NCBI GenBank assembly: GCA_020832585.1
Contig: JAFIEL010000258.1
Span: 1 to 34,051, forward strand
DNA from: Natronohydrobacter sp.
GTDB lineage: Bacteria > Pseudomonadota > Alphaproteobacteria > Rhodobacterales > Rhodobacteraceae
DNA length: 34,051 nucleotides
Direction of reading: 5' to 3'
Shown: positions 8,473-17,106 of the stretch, in pieces
Layout: the number at the start of each line of letters is the position of its first letter
Position numbering within the stretch: the first letter of the stretch is position 1
Position numbers and translations under genes: made by a program
The notes under the pieces: generated by a model
Seen by the model: the letters and a program-made list of their open reading frames with translations, nothing else
What the model was told of the DNA's origin: nothing
Databases searched by the model: none

Positions 8473-9218
8473 TGCTGGCCGCCCTGCGCCGCCTTGCCTT
8501 TGCATTGGTGGCGCTGGCGGTCCTTGGTGGCGCGGCGCTTGGCTTTGCCTATCCGCTTCTGCCCGCAGCCCTCTGCCCGGCCTGTTTCGGCTTGCAGGCT
8601 CTGGACAACGGGATTGTCGTTCAAGGCGGCACCAGCCGCGCGCGGCAGACCGAACTGGCAGACCTGACCGCGCAGGCCGAAGCCCATGTCGCCGCAGAAC
8701 TCGGCCCCATCGGGATCGCCTATCGCGCAATCTTCTGCTCTGACCCCGACTGCGCTGCCCGACTTCGTGTGCAGGGTGCCGCAGGGCTGACGATCTCGAC
8801 CCCCTTCGGGACTGTCGTCTATATCGCGCCGCATGGCGCCAGCCAGGAAATCCTGCGCCATGAACTGGCCCATGTCGTGATCCATCACCGCGCCGGGCTG
8901 ATGGCCACACTGAACGGACGTCTGCCCGCCTGGCTGGACGAAGGGCTTGCCGTGATCGTCTCGGATGATCCCGCCCATCTGCGCGCGGGCGACAGTGTGG
9001 CGCGCTGCGCAGCCCCGCCGGTGCGGCTGGTCGCAAACCCGTTCGACTTCGCCCGCGCCGCCGCCCTTGACCCCGGCATCTACACCCGCTCCGCCTGCGC
9101 GGCCTTGCACCTTGAGGCGCAGCTCGGGGGACGCGCCGCGCTGCTCTCCGCCATAGACAGCCTGCGCGACGGGGCAATCCTGCCTGATCTGGATCTGACC
9201 GCCGCGCAAGCAGACTGA
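8472..9218 (+). CDS. Membrane-anchored HExxH metallopeptidase candidate
   Basis: I do not recognise a named family. The 248-residue protein has an N-terminal hydrophobic segment (about residues 7-32) that would act as a signal anchor, so the rest is probably periplasmic. A zinc-peptidase motif H130-E-L-A-H134 is followed 23 residues later by WLDEGLA with E157. This HExxH...E spacing is that of gluzincins and of a truncated M1-like peptidase_MA fold. Cys35/Cys38 and Cys89/Cys94 may form disulphides. It is translationally linked to trmJ (TGATG). The substrate is unknown, and no partner suggests one. Confidence 0.72.
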   Translation: MLAALRRLAFALVALAVLGGAALGFAYPLLPAALCPACFGLQALDNGIVVQGGTSRARQTELADLTAQAEAHVAAELGPIGIAYRAIFCSDPDCAARLRVQGAAGLTISTPFGTVVYIAPHGASQEILRHELAHVVIHHRAGLMATLNGRLPAWLDEGLAVIVSDDPAHLRAGDSVARCAAPPVRLVANPFDFARAAALDPGIYTRSACAALHLEAQLGGRAALLSAIDSLRDGAILPDLDLTAAQAD

Positions 9219-9299
9219 GCCCGCCCTGCGACAGAGCACGCGCTTGCACGCAGGCCCCGCAAGCACTAGCTTGCGCGCCAGAACGACAAGGAGCGCCAG

Positions 9300-10454
9300 A
9301 TGGCCAAGAACCGCGCGATTTTCGAAGAGGTCAGCGAGACCAGATCCGCAAAACCCCAGCCCACGACCGGCGGCATTGACCGCCATCCCAAAGGCGCGCG
9401 GGGCGCGATCCGGCTCTGGCTCATGTCGCTTTTCGCGCTCGTTTGCGTGATGATCGTGGTGGGGGGCATGACACGGCTGACCGATAGCGGTCTGTCGATC
9501 ACCGAATGGCGGCCTGTCACCGGGGCAATCCCGCCGCTCAGCCATGAAATGTGGCTGGAGGAATTCGAGAAATACCGCCAGATCGACCAATACCAGATCG
9601 TCAATCGCGGCATGAGCCTTGATGAATTCAAGGTCATCTACTGGTGGGAATGGGGCCATCGCCAGCTTGGCCGCGTGATCGGGCTGGTCTGGGGCGTGGG
9701 TTTCCTGTTTTTCTGGCTGACCAAACGCATCCCGACCGGCTGGACGCCACGTCTGCTGGGTCTGGGGGCCTTGGGCGGGCTGCAAGGCGCGATCGGCTGG
9801 TGGATGGTGGCGTCGGGCCTGAATGAGGGCATGACGGCGGTTGCGTCCTACCGCCTGGCCACGCATCTGGGTCTGGCCTTCGTGATCCTTGGGCTGATCG
9901 CGTGGTACACGTTCCTGCTCAACCGCCCCGAATCCGATCTGATCGCGGCGCGGCGCGCGCGCGAGGGCAAGCTCTATTCCATGTCCACCGGGCTGATGCA
10001 TTTCGCCTTTCTGCAAATCCTGCTCGGCGCGCTGGTTGCAGGCATTGACGCCGGGCGCGGCTATACCGATTGGCCGCTGATGAATGGCGTGTTCCTGCCG
10101 CCGGAACTGTTCGCCATGCAGCCGGTCTGGGTCAATTTCTTCGAGAACCCCGCCACGACCCAATTCATCCACCGCAAGGCAGGCTATTTGCTGGCGATTT
10201 TCGCGGCGGTTGTCTGGTTGCGGGGGCGCAAGTCCAGCCATAGCGCGACGCGCACGGCCTATCACGCGATGATCTTGGCCATGCTCGCGCAGATCGCGCT
10301 GGGCATTGTGACAGTCCTTTATGGCGCACCGTGGCAACTGGGGATCGCGCATCAGGCGACCGCCGTACTGCTATGGGTGCTGATCATCCGCGCACGACAT
10401 CTGGCCCAATACCCGCGCTTCGACAGCCTGCGCGGACAGGGGACACGCGCATGA
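9300..10454 (+). CDS. ctaA: Heme A synthase CtaA (COX15 type)
   Basis: The 384-residue, eight-helix membrane protein oxidises the C8 methyl of heme O to the formyl group of heme A, needed for aa3-type cytochrome oxidase. The first helix with VVGGMTRLTDSGLSITEWRPVTGAIPPL is a strong family signature. Conserved heme-ligating His lie in WEWGHRQLGR, ATHLGLAF, QFIHRKAGY and GIAHQATAV. The length fits the longer alphaproteobacterial/mitochondrial form. The ATG at 9300 is preceded by AAGGAG. The end overlaps the next gene by ATGA. Confidence 0.96.
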   Translation: MAKNRAIFEEVSETRSAKPQPTTGGIDRHPKGARGAIRLWLMSLFALVCVMIVVGGMTRLTDSGLSITEWRPVTGAIPPLSHEMWLEEFEKYRQIDQYQIVNRGMSLDEFKVIYWWEWGHRQLGRVIGLVWGVGFLFFWLTKRIPTGWTPRLLGLGALGGLQGAIGWWMVASGLNEGMTAVASYRLATHLGLAFVILGLIAWYTFLLNRPESDLIAARRAREGKLYSMSTGLMHFAFLQILLGALVAGIDAGRGYTDWPLMNGVFLPPELFAMQPVWVNFFENPATTQFIHRKAGYLLAIFAAVVWLRGRKSSHSATRTAYHAMILAMLAQIALGIVTVLYGAPWQLGIAHQATAVLLWVLIIRARHLAQYPRFDSLRGQGTRA

Positions 10455-11920
10455 GTGCCTATCTCGATCTGATGAATTTCGCCCGCCAGACCGAAGCGCT
10501 GGCGCAGGTTTCGGGGCGGCTCGGCTGGGACCAACAAACCGTGATGCCGCGCGGATCAAACGCGCAGCGGTCCGAGGAAATGGCTGCGATCGAGGACGTG
10601 CTGCACGCCCGCCGCACGGATCCGCGCCTTGGTGACTGGCTGGACACTGCCGAAGCCCCGGACGAGACTGCAGCCGCCAATTTGCGCGAATTGCGCCGAT
10701 CTTACGCACGCAACACCAAGGTTCCGGCGCGACTGGCCTCAGAACTCGCGCGGATCACCCCACTGGCGCAATCGGCCTGGGAAGATGCGCGCGAAAAGGG
10801 CGATGTCGCGGCCTTCCTGCCTTGGCTGAAACAGATGATCGCGCTGCGGCGCGAGGAAGGGCAGGCCATTGCCGCCGGGGGTGACGCCTATGATGCGCTG
10901 ATGGCCGATTACGAGCCGGAAACCGACAGCGCGACTGTGGCCGAAACCTTCGCCCAGATGCGCCCGCGATTGGTGGCGCTGCGCGATGCGATCCTTGGCG
11001 CGGATACACCGCCCGCGCTGAGCGGCCATTTCCCGCAAGACGGCCAGATGCGCCTCTCGCGCGATCTGGCGCAGCGGTTCGGCTATGACCTGATGCGCGG
11101 ACGGATTGATCTGGCGGTGCATCCGTTTTCATCCGGGTCGGGGCAGGATGTGCGCATTACGACCCGCGTGGCCGAAGATGACCCGTTCAACTGCCTCTAT
11201 TCCACCCTGCACGAAGTGGGCCACGGCGCCTATGAACAGGGCGTGGATGCGGCCCATTTGCTGACCCCCATCGGGCAAGGGGCGTCCATGGGCGTGCATG
11301 AAAGCCAGAGCCGCATCTACGAGAACCAGCTTGGCCGTTCGCCCGCGTTTTGCCACTGGCTTTACGGCGCAATGGTGCAGGAATTCGGCCCGCTTTCGCT
11401 GCCCGATGCCGACAGCTTCTATGCCGCGGTCAATCGCGTCACCCGCGGCTATATCCGCACCGAGGCCGATGAGGTGCAATATAACCTGCATATCATGCTG
11501 CGCTTCGATCTGGAACGCGCGCTGATCGGCGGCACCCTCGCACCCGAGGATCTGGAAGAGGCATGGAACACCCGCTTTGAAGCCGATTTCGGCTATCCCG
11601 TCGACAAGCCCGCCAATGGTGTGTTGCAGGATGTGCATTGGGCGGTGGGTCTGTTTGGGTATTTCCCGACCTATGCGCTGGGCAATCTCTATGCAGGCTG
11701 TCTGCATCAGGCGCTGCGGCAGGATCTGCCTGATCTCGACACGCATCTGCGTGCAGGCGACCTGCGGCCCGCGACGGACTGGCTGCGCGAGAGGTTGCAG
11801 CGTTTCGGTGCCCTGCGCACGCCACGCGACACGATCCGGGCAGCTTGCGGGGCTGAGCCGGATGCAGAGCCATTGCTTGACTATCTCGAGGCCAAATTCC
11901 GCGCGCTCTACCGGCTCTGA
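10451..11920 (+). CDS. M32 metallocarboxypeptidase (Taq carboxypeptidase type)
   Basis: The 489-residue cytoplasmic zinc carboxypeptidase of family M32 removes C-terminal residues from peptides. The active-site motif is H254-E-V-G-H258 (TLHEVGHGAYEQG), the third ligand Glu284 lies in HESQSRIYENQLGRS, and the family stretches RTEADEVQYNLHIMLRFDLER and GILQDVHW-like NGVLQDVHWAVGLFGYFPTY are present. The N-terminus carries the usual LGWDQQTVMP. The start MSAYLDLM overlaps the ctaA stop by 4 nt. Its 3' end overlaps the convergent histidine kinase by 13 bp. Confidence 0.94.
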   Translation: MSAYLDLMNFARQTEALAQVSGRLGWDQQTVMPRGSNAQRSEEMAAIEDVLHARRTDPRLGDWLDTAEAPDETAAANLRELRRSYARNTKVPARLASELARITPLAQSAWEDAREKGDVAAFLPWLKQMIALRREEGQAIAAGGDAYDALMADYEPETDSATVAETFAQMRPRLVALRDAILGADTPPALSGHFPQDGQMRLSRDLAQRFGYDLMRGRIDLAVHPFSSGSGQDVRITTRVAEDDPFNCLYSTLHEVGHGAYEQGVDAAHLLTPIGQGASMGVHESQSRIYENQLGRSPAFCHWLYGAMVQEFGPLSLPDADSFYAAVNRVTRGYIRTEADEVQYNLHIMLRFDLERALIGGTLAPEDLEEAWNTRFEADFGYPVDKPANGVLQDVHWAVGLFGYFPTYALGNLYAGCLHQALRQDLPDLDTHLRAGDLRPATDWLRERLQRFGALRTPRDTIRAACGAEPDAEPLLDYLEAKFRALYRL

Positions 11921-13251
11921 TCTGCCTGCTGCAGTGGCAGGCGAAGTATCGCGCACAAACCGCCAAGCGATGCGCTCTCGTCCAGTGTGAAGCTGCCGCC
12001 ATGCGCGCGCGCAGCATCCGCGACGATCGCCAGACCCAGCCCCATTCCGCCACTGTCGGAATTGCGCGCCTCGTCCAGCCGCACGAAAGGATCGCAGGCC
12101 CGCGCGCGATCTTCGGGCGCGATCCCCGGCCCGTCATCCTCGACCCGAAGCTCGATCCCCGCAGGCGTCAGACGGCGGCTGACCTCGGCCTTGCTGCCAT
12201 GGCGCAAGGCATTGCTGATCAGGTTGTCCAGCGCACGGCCCAGCGAACCGGCCTTGACCATCACCGGTGGCAAGGCAGGCGGGGGCAGGGACAGGCTGAC
12301 CTGATGCCCGGCGGACCGGTAGCGCGCCACAAGATCGGCGATCACCTGATCCAGATCACACGCCTCAAGATGCTCAGTCATCTGCCCGCGTGTGTAATCC
12401 AGAAACCGCTCCAGCCGGGCTTCCAGATCGAGGATTTCTATTTCCAAAGCTGCGCGGTCCTCGCTGTCGTCCATCATCGACAGGATCAGCCGCATCCGCG
12501 TCAGTGGCGTGCGCATGTCATGGCTCACACCCGACAGCATGATCTGCTGTTGCGCCCGCTGCCGCTCCAGCCGGTTGCGCATGTCGATGAAGGCATGCGC
12601 CGCCGCCCGTACCTCGCGTGCCCCCGAGGCCCGCAGCGCCACCCGCTCGCCGCGCCCATACGCTTCTGCAGCCGCCCCCAGCCGACGAATCGGTCGGATC
12701 TGCAGCCGCAGGAACTGAAACGCGATCAAGGTCATCAGAACAGAGGCCAGAAACACGATCACCAGCAACTGATGCGGATTAGACGTGGTCAGCAACCTGC
12801 GCGGCAGCGTCAGTTCCAGCACGCCATGGCGGGTATCCAGCCAAAGACGGACACTCCCCTCGTCGCGTGCCAGGTCGGCAGCAAGCAAGGTTGGCAATCG
12901 ATCCTGCATCGTGCGCACGATCTCGCCTCCTGCCAGATCGAGTGCATGTCGCCGCGCGACGCTTTCGGGCAGGGTGGCATCAAGGCTCAGCCCGATCTGC
13001 AGCGCCGCGATCGTATCGGCCAGATCCGCCAACACGGGATCCGGGGCCGGACTTGCGTCAAGCCGCGCGATCAGCACCTGCAGCACCGCAGCCGTGTTGG
13101 TGCTGAGCTGCGTCGTCACCCGTTCGTAATGGCGCTGGATGAACACCACCGACAGCACGATCTGGATCACGATGATCGGCATGATCAGGATCAGGACCGC
13201 GCGCCCGTAAAAACTCGCCGGAAAGAAGGTCTTGAGCTTGCGCTTCATCAT
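11908..13251 (-). CDS. EnvZ-like sensor histidine kinase
   Basis: The roughly 447-residue inner-membrane kinase has a transmembrane helix near the N-terminus (AVLILIMPIIVIQIVLSVVF), a periplasmic sensor region of about 130 residues, and a second helix (LLVIVFLASVLMTLIAFQFL). A HAMP domain follows, then the H box SGVSHDMRTPLTRMRL, the N box LDNLISNALRHG, G1 VEDDGPGI and G2 GGMGLGLAIV. This is the EnvZ/OmpR class. No response regulator gene is next to it, so its partner is elsewhere. The start is taken at the MMKRKLK pair at 13251; an in-frame start at 13320 would add 23 residues. Confidence 0.88.
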   Translation of the reverse strand: MMKRKLKTFFPASFYGRAVLILIMPIIVIQIVLSVVFIQRHYERVTTQLSTNTAAVLQVLIARLDASPAPDPVLADLADTIAALQIGLSLDATLPESVARRHALDLAGGEIVRTMQDRLPTLLAADLARDEGSVRLWLDTRHGVLELTLPRRLLTTSNPHQLLVIVFLASVLMTLIAFQFLRLQIRPIRRLGAAAEAYGRGERVALRASGAREVRAAAHAFIDMRNRLERQRAQQQIMLSGVSHDMRTPLTRMRLILSMMDDSEDRAALEIEILDLEARLERFLDYTRGQMTEHLEACDLDQVIADLVARYRSAGHQVSLSLPPPALPPVMVKAGSLGRALDNLISNALRHGSKAEVSRRLTPAGIELRVEDDGPGIAPEDRARACDPFVRLDEARNSDSGGMGLGLAIVADAARAHGGSFTLDESASLGGLCAILRLPLQQADQSR

Positions 13252-13345
13252 GACTGCACGATAGGCAATGGACGATGCGCTCACAAGCGCAAGAAAGCGG
13301 GGCTGTGCCTGTGCCTGCAATGGCCCGCCGATCCGGGGGCTTTGA

Positions 13346-14236
13346 ATGACATCTGTGATCCGTCTCGAACCCGATCTGCGTCTGATCCGCGCGAATAACC
13401 CCTCGCCGCTGACCGGTGAAGGGACGAACAGCTATCTTCTGGGCGACCGGGAGCTTTGCGTGATCGACCCCGGCCCCGAGGACGCGACCCATCTGAACGC
13501 CCTGCTGCAAGCAATCGGCGCGACAGGGGAGTTGCGCGCGATTCTGGTCACGCATGCGCATCTGGACCATTCCCCGCTGGCGCGCAGGCTGAACCAGGCA
13601 ACAGGCGCGCCGGTCATGGCTTTTGGCGATGCGCGGGCAGGACGATCTGCGCGCATGACCCGCCTTGCTGAAACGGGGCTTGTTGGCGGCGGCGAAGGAG
13701 TCGATGACCTGTTTCAACCGGATCATTGCCTGCGCGACGATGAGATCGTGCACTTGGGCGAGGACCGGATCAGGGCCATCTGGACACCGGGCCATTTCGG
13801 CAATCATCTCAGCTTTGCATGGCGCGGGGCGGTGTTCAGCGGCGATCATGTCATGGGCTGGTCAAGCACGCTCGTCTCGCCGCCAGACGGCGATCTGGCT
13901 GCCTATATGCAGGCGCTCGACCGGCTGGAAGTCGAGCAGGCAAGAGTGCTGTATCCCGGTCACGGAGCGCCTGTTCTCGATCCTGCGCATCGGATCGGCG
14001 AATTGCGCGCACATCGCCTGCAACGCGAAGCGCAGATCCTCGCGGCCTTGCACCAGGGTCCGCGCTCAGTTGCGCAGCTTGTGGCAGCGATTTACCGCAA
14101 TATTGCCCCGGTGCTGCACAGGGCCGCCGGGCGCAACGTGTTGGCGCATCTCATTGATCTGCAAGGGCGCGGGGTGGTCGTTGCGACACCGGAACTGGGC
14201 GCTGACGCAACCTTTGGCTTGGCGGAGGAGAGTTAG
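13346..14236 (+). CDS. MBL-fold metallo-hydrolase (LACTB2-like)
   Basis: The 296-residue metallo-beta-lactamase-fold hydrolase carries the metal motif THAHLDH (H70, H72, D74, H75), further ligand His in TPGHFGNHLSF, the metal Asp in FSGDHVMGWSS and a late His in LYPGHGAPV. The C-terminal 70 residues form a winged-helix-like region (RSVAQLVAAIYRNIAPVLHRAAGRNVLAHLIDLQGRG), the arrangement of the LACTB2/CPSF-related group. Substrates for bacterial members are not settled. It is divergent from the histidine kinase and is the last gene before tRNA-Asn. Confidence 0.88.
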   Translation: MTSVIRLEPDLRLIRANNPSPLTGEGTNSYLLGDRELCVIDPGPEDATHLNALLQAIGATGELRAILVTHAHLDHSPLARRLNQATGAPVMAFGDARAGRSARMTRLAETGLVGGGEGVDDLFQPDHCLRDDEIVHLGEDRIRAIWTPGHFGNHLSFAWRGAVFSGDHVMGWSSTLVSPPDGDLAAYMQALDRLEVEQARVLYPGHGAPVLDPAHRIGELRAHRLQREAQILAALHQGPRSVAQLVAAIYRNIAPVLHRAAGRNVLAHLIDLQGRGVVVATPELGADATFGLAEES

Positions 14237-14297
14237 TCGAAAACTGCCAAATCAGTCTGGACGCCGTCAGAATCCCTTGCTATAGACCCCGGCATGG

Positions 14298-14372
14298 TCC
14301 GGCGTAGCTCAGCGGTAGAGCAGTTGACTGTTAATCAATTGGTCGTAGGTTCGATCCCTACCGCCGGAGCCA
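14298..14372 (+). tRNA. tRNA-Asn (anticodon GTT)
   Basis: The acceptor stem TCCGGCG pairs with CGCCGGA, followed by G73 and an encoded CCA. The D-loop contains AGCTCAGCGGTAGAG, the anticodon loop CTGTTAA gives GTT, and the T arm is GGTTCGATCCC. The 3' two thirds double as attL of the integrated element, which keeps the tRNA intact. Its natural terminator now appears to lie beyond attR. A possible -10 element (TATAGA) is at 14281-14286. Confidence 0.97.
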
Positions 14373-14376
14373 AAAA
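14326..14376 (+). other. attL, 51-bp core within tRNA-Asn
   Basis: This 51-nt segment runs from the anticodon stem through the T arm, acceptor stem, CCA and a short A run. It is identical to 28105-28155. Crossover by the tyrosine integrase within it restores a complete tRNA, as is usual for tRNA-targeting elements. Confidence 0.93.
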
Positions 14377-14562
14377 ACTCAGCAAAAGAAATGCGTTATG
14401 GACGGGCCCGTCTGGGCTCGTGTAGCTGAGCACAGTATAGGCACAGAATTCGGTCCAAGAAATGTGGCTCACGGCACGACTCGAAGTTTCCCGTTCCCGT
14501 TCCGTCCGCCGTGCGCTACATTGGGTAAGACCCCAACGAGAACACAAGATGTAGTCGCCAGC

Positions 14563-15663
14563 ATGAGCCTGAACTTCGTAGACCTATTTTCTTGCGGTGG
14601 CGGCATGTCCACTGGCTTCGCCGGACTTGGGCACCGCTCCATCGGGGCCGTCGACCTCGAGGTGGCAAAGCCCAGTCACGGGACCGGAGCCACCTCCTGC
14701 AACGACACCTACGAACGGAACCTCGGGCTGCGTCCCATGTCCGCTGACCTTGCCGTGACGGGGCCAGACGAGGTGGCAGGGCACTTCGGTTTCGGCGCCG
14801 GGGACGTTGACGTGCTTATCTCGTGTGCGCCGTGCACGGGCTTCAGTCAGAAGCAGAGTCGCAATCACGTTTTGGACGACGGCAGAAATAGCCTCGTCGC
14901 CAGGGCCGCCGTCTTCGCCGAGGCCTGGCGTCCACGATACGTGGTCATCGAGAACGTCAAGGAACTGCTGCGCGGGCGGCACAAGCACCACTTCCAGGGC
15001 CTACATCGCGGCCTGACGGACCTTGGCTACGAGGTCTTCGCCGAGATACACGATCTGAAGGACTTCGGCCTGCCTCAGAGCCGCATCCGCTCTCTAATCG
15101 TGGCCAAGCTCGGCGGCACCTTCCACCTAGAACTGCCTAGAGCTGCCCCGCGTACCGTCCGTGACGCGATCGGTCACCTCCCTCCCGTTATCGCTGGCGA
15201 GGCGCACCCCGACGACCCAATGCACGTCTGCCCTCGTATCAGCGGCCACTCGCTGGCTCGGATGCAGGCGATCCCCAAGGACGGGGGCAGCTGGACGGAC
15301 CTGACCGAGGAGCAGGCGCACCTGCGCATCCCGAGCATGAACGTGGAGAAGCCGGGCTCGTTCCCGGACGTATACGGGCGTCTCGCCTGGGATCGCCCTG
15401 CGCCCACGATCACCCGCGAGTGCAGCCATCCTGGTAACGGCCGCTACAGCCACCCTGAGCAGGACCGGCTTCTGACCGTGCGGGAGATGGCCCTCCTTCA
15501 GGGCTTCCCGCCCGACTACCACTTCGAGGGTTCGCTGTCATTCAAGTACCGGCAAATTGGTGACGCGGTCCCGCCCATGATCGCCCAGATGATAGCCAAG
15601 GCCATAACCGAGGACGCCGAAGGCCGCGTCGCGACGCCGAGCCAGTTGCGTTTCGCCGTCTAG
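14563..15663 (+). CDS. C5-cytosine DNA methyltransferase
   Basis: The 366-residue protein has the ordered motifs of C5-MTases: motif I NFVDLFSCGGGMSTGF, motif IV SCAPCTGFSQKQSRN with catalytic Cys (PCTGFS rather than the common PCQxFS), motif VI VVIENVKELL, motif VIII GLPQSRIRSLIVAK, and motifs IX-X LTVREMALLQGFP and YRQIGDAVPP. The start MSLNFVDLF at 14563 is preferred because the longer frame from 14398 adds 55 residues of low-quality sequence. The gene is convergent with the putative restriction enzyme, overlapping by 4 bp. It is co-directional with tRNA-Asn 190 bp upstream, with no terminator seen between. Recognition specificity cannot be read from the sequence. Confidence 0.93.
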   Translation: MSLNFVDLFSCGGGMSTGFAGLGHRSIGAVDLEVAKPSHGTGATSCNDTYERNLGLRPMSADLAVTGPDEVAGHFGFGAGDVDVLISCAPCTGFSQKQSRNHVLDDGRNSLVARAAVFAEAWRPRYVVIENVKELLRGRHKHHFQGLHRGLTDLGYEVFAEIHDLKDFGLPQSRIRSLIVAKLGGTFHLELPRAAPRTVRDAIGHLPPVIAGEAHPDDPMHVCPRISGHSLARMQAIPKDGGSWTDLTEEQAHLRIPSMNVEKPGSFPDVYGRLAWDRPAPTITRECSHPGNGRYSHPEQDRLLTVREMALLQGFPPDYHFEGSLSFKYRQIGDAVPPMIAQMIAKAITEDAEGRVATPSQLRFAV

Positions 15664-16427
15664 CCGGGACGACCCAGCTCCCACCAAGCGTGCAGCGGGC
15701 ACAGATCGACGTCCAGACCCGAAACCGTCACCTTCTCGACACTCCCGTCCAAGACCAGGCGGAATGCCCGGCGACCGTTCATCATGACGTTGGCACCCGT
15801 ACCACCCGCCTTCGTTAGCGGGCCGAAGTCGTCTGGCTCCAGGTGCGCAACCATCGCAAGGACGTCCTTCGGTATCTCCCTCAGATCGTATCGCACACGT
15901 CGCTGGTCCCCATAGCTCCGAAGGATGAAGATACGCTCGTACTCCTCAAGATGGGACAACACCCGACGCCTGACCTGTTCAGGGGCGTCAGCGTGGCTGC
16001 CTAGGTCCCTGATCCAGCGGGCCTCCATCAGCTTGGATATTGTGATCTTCTTCGGGTTGAGCCCGGCTGCCGCTTCTGTCTTGAGTGAGTAAGCGTGCCC
16101 ATCGACTTCCAGGTCCGCTCCACGGTTCACCATGCTACCGGTTAGGCTGGCGTCACGGCCCGAGCGCTTGAACGAGTGCTCCAAGATGTGCTCGAAGTTC
16201 TCCTTCTTGAGCGCGACGCCACTGGACGCGTGATGTGCGGCGAGCCTCGTCGAAAAGTACTCAAAGGCGTCCGCGTCCAGGAAGTCGACGCGCAGGTGCT
16301 CCCGCTCCTGCTCCTCAGCAAACTTGGCTATGATCCCGGTCAGCACTTCCACCTGAATAGGCGTGAGGCCACGCAACGCCGCGACCGCCTGCTCGATGTC
16401 CTGTCGCTTCCCAGCCTCGTCTGCCAT
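15660..16427 (-). CDS. Putative type II restriction endonuclease
   Basis: The 255-residue protein has no family I can name with certainty. Its centre reads GSMVNRGADLEVDGHAYSLKTEAAAGLNPKKITISKLMEARW. The spacing D...(S)LKTE resembles the PD-(D/E)XK nuclease core, with Asp of ADLEVDG and Lys-Thr-Glu as candidates. The ISKLMEARWI stretch is similar in style to type II enzymes that act on unmodified DNA. It is convergent with a C5-methyltransferase and their stop codons overlap, the geometry of many type II systems. The start at 16427 (MADEAGKRQ) is chosen; an ATG at 16439 would add four residues. The functional call rests mainly on context. Confidence 0.68.
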   Translation of the reverse strand: MADEAGKRQDIEQAVAALRGLTPIQVEVLTGIIAKFAEEQEREHLRVDFLDADAFEYFSTRLAAHHASSGVALKKENFEHILEHSFKRSGRDASLTGSMVNRGADLEVDGHAYSLKTEAAAGLNPKKITISKLMEARWIRDLGSHADAPEQVRRRVLSHLEEYERIFILRSYGDQRRVRYDLREIPKDVLAMVAHLEPDDFGPLTKAGGTGANVMMNGRRAFRLVLDGSVEKVTVSGLDVDLCPLHAWWELGRPG

Positions 16428-16509
16428 ACAGCCCGCCAAACCATTGAGTGTGGCGGACTATCTGGGATTGGCCTCTGCTGGTCAAGCAAATGGTTGAGGC
16501 TGCCGTTGG

Positions 16510-17043
16510 TCAGGTCTTGGCCCTCTTGCGGAGCGGCACGTCCACGCCCTTCTTACGCAGTGTCGCGGCGACAGAGGCGACCGAGCGGGTCGTCGTGTTC
16601 GCGCCGGGGAACTCGGCCACGACCCTCTCCACAATCTCCTGGTAGCCGAGGTCCGGGTCCATGAGGAGCTCGCCGACCAGAGCGCCGATGGTGGGACGGC
16701 GGCCTGCGGCCGTCTCGGTCGTGCCGTCTGCTTCGTGGTCTGTCGGTTCGGCTTCCTCGGTGGCATCCGGCTTGTGCGTGTCAGCTCGATCCGCGCCGAG
16801 AGCCTCGATCCGGTCGATTAGCTCGATCTTCGGTCGCTTCCACGACTGGAGGGGGTCCGAACCGCGCTTGTCAGCGAGGCCGTTGTGCAGGCGAAGCAGC
16901 GCCGACACGTTCAAGGCGACGAGTTCGGCCTTGTCGGCGATGCGGCCGAACACCTTGAGCGCCTTGTTGAGGGCGCTCTCGGCTTCGGCCTCCGTGCGCC
17001 CGTTGTCGTTGAGAAGGGCTTCGAGGGCTGTGATCGTGGTCAT
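16510..17043 (-). CDS. Unknown island protein with C-terminal wHTH-like region
   Basis: The 177-residue protein is not recognised. The start MTTITALEALL at 17043 is preceded by AAGGAGATTGAGACCG. The N-terminal 80 residues are helical (NGRTEAEAESALNKALKVFGRIADKAELVAL). An acidic, low-complexity linker follows (about 100-125), then TIGALVGELLMDPDLGYQEIVERVVAEFPGANTTTRSVASVAATLRKKG and a basic tail. That last region looks like a winged-helix DNA-binding domain (inference). It lies downstream of the 71-residue gene on the same strand, separated by a palindrome. A regulatory role in the element is possible. Confidence 0.65.
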   Translation of the reverse strand: MTTITALEALLNDNGRTEAEAESALNKALKVFGRIADKAELVALNVSALLRLHNGLADKRGSDPLQSWKRPKIELIDRIEALGADRADTHKPDATEEAEPTDHEADGTTETAAGRRPTIGALVGELLMDPDLGYQEIVERVVAEFPGANTTTRSVASVAATLRKKGVDVPLRKRAKT

Positions 17044-17073
17044 CGGTCTCAATCTCCTTGGGAGGGGGTTGGT

Positions 17074-17093
17074 GACGGGCGCGGGCGCCCGTC
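17074..17093. repeat. Perfect 9-bp-arm palindrome in a gene spacer
   Basis: GACGGGCGC and GCGCCCGTC are separated by GG, in the 63-bp spacer between two minus-strand genes. There is no U tract, so it is more likely an mRNA hairpin or attenuator than a classical terminator. Confidence 0.6.
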
Positions 17094-17106
17094 GGGCCGG
17101 CATGGC

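Noticed and set aside
7579-9249. 556-residue minus-strand open frame across trmJ and the metallopeptidase
   Set aside because: Arg/Gly/Pro-rich shadow of two real genes on the other strand; no motif and no ribosome binding site.
12001-13398. 465-residue plus-strand open frame over the histidine kinase
   Set aside because: It is opposite a kinase with complete H, N and G boxes; its composition is shadow-like.
14335-14547. Minus-strand 70-residue open frame ending in APAVGIEPTTN
   Set aside because: Its end is again the antisense of the tRNA-Asn 3' half, and the rest is the methyltransferase leader.
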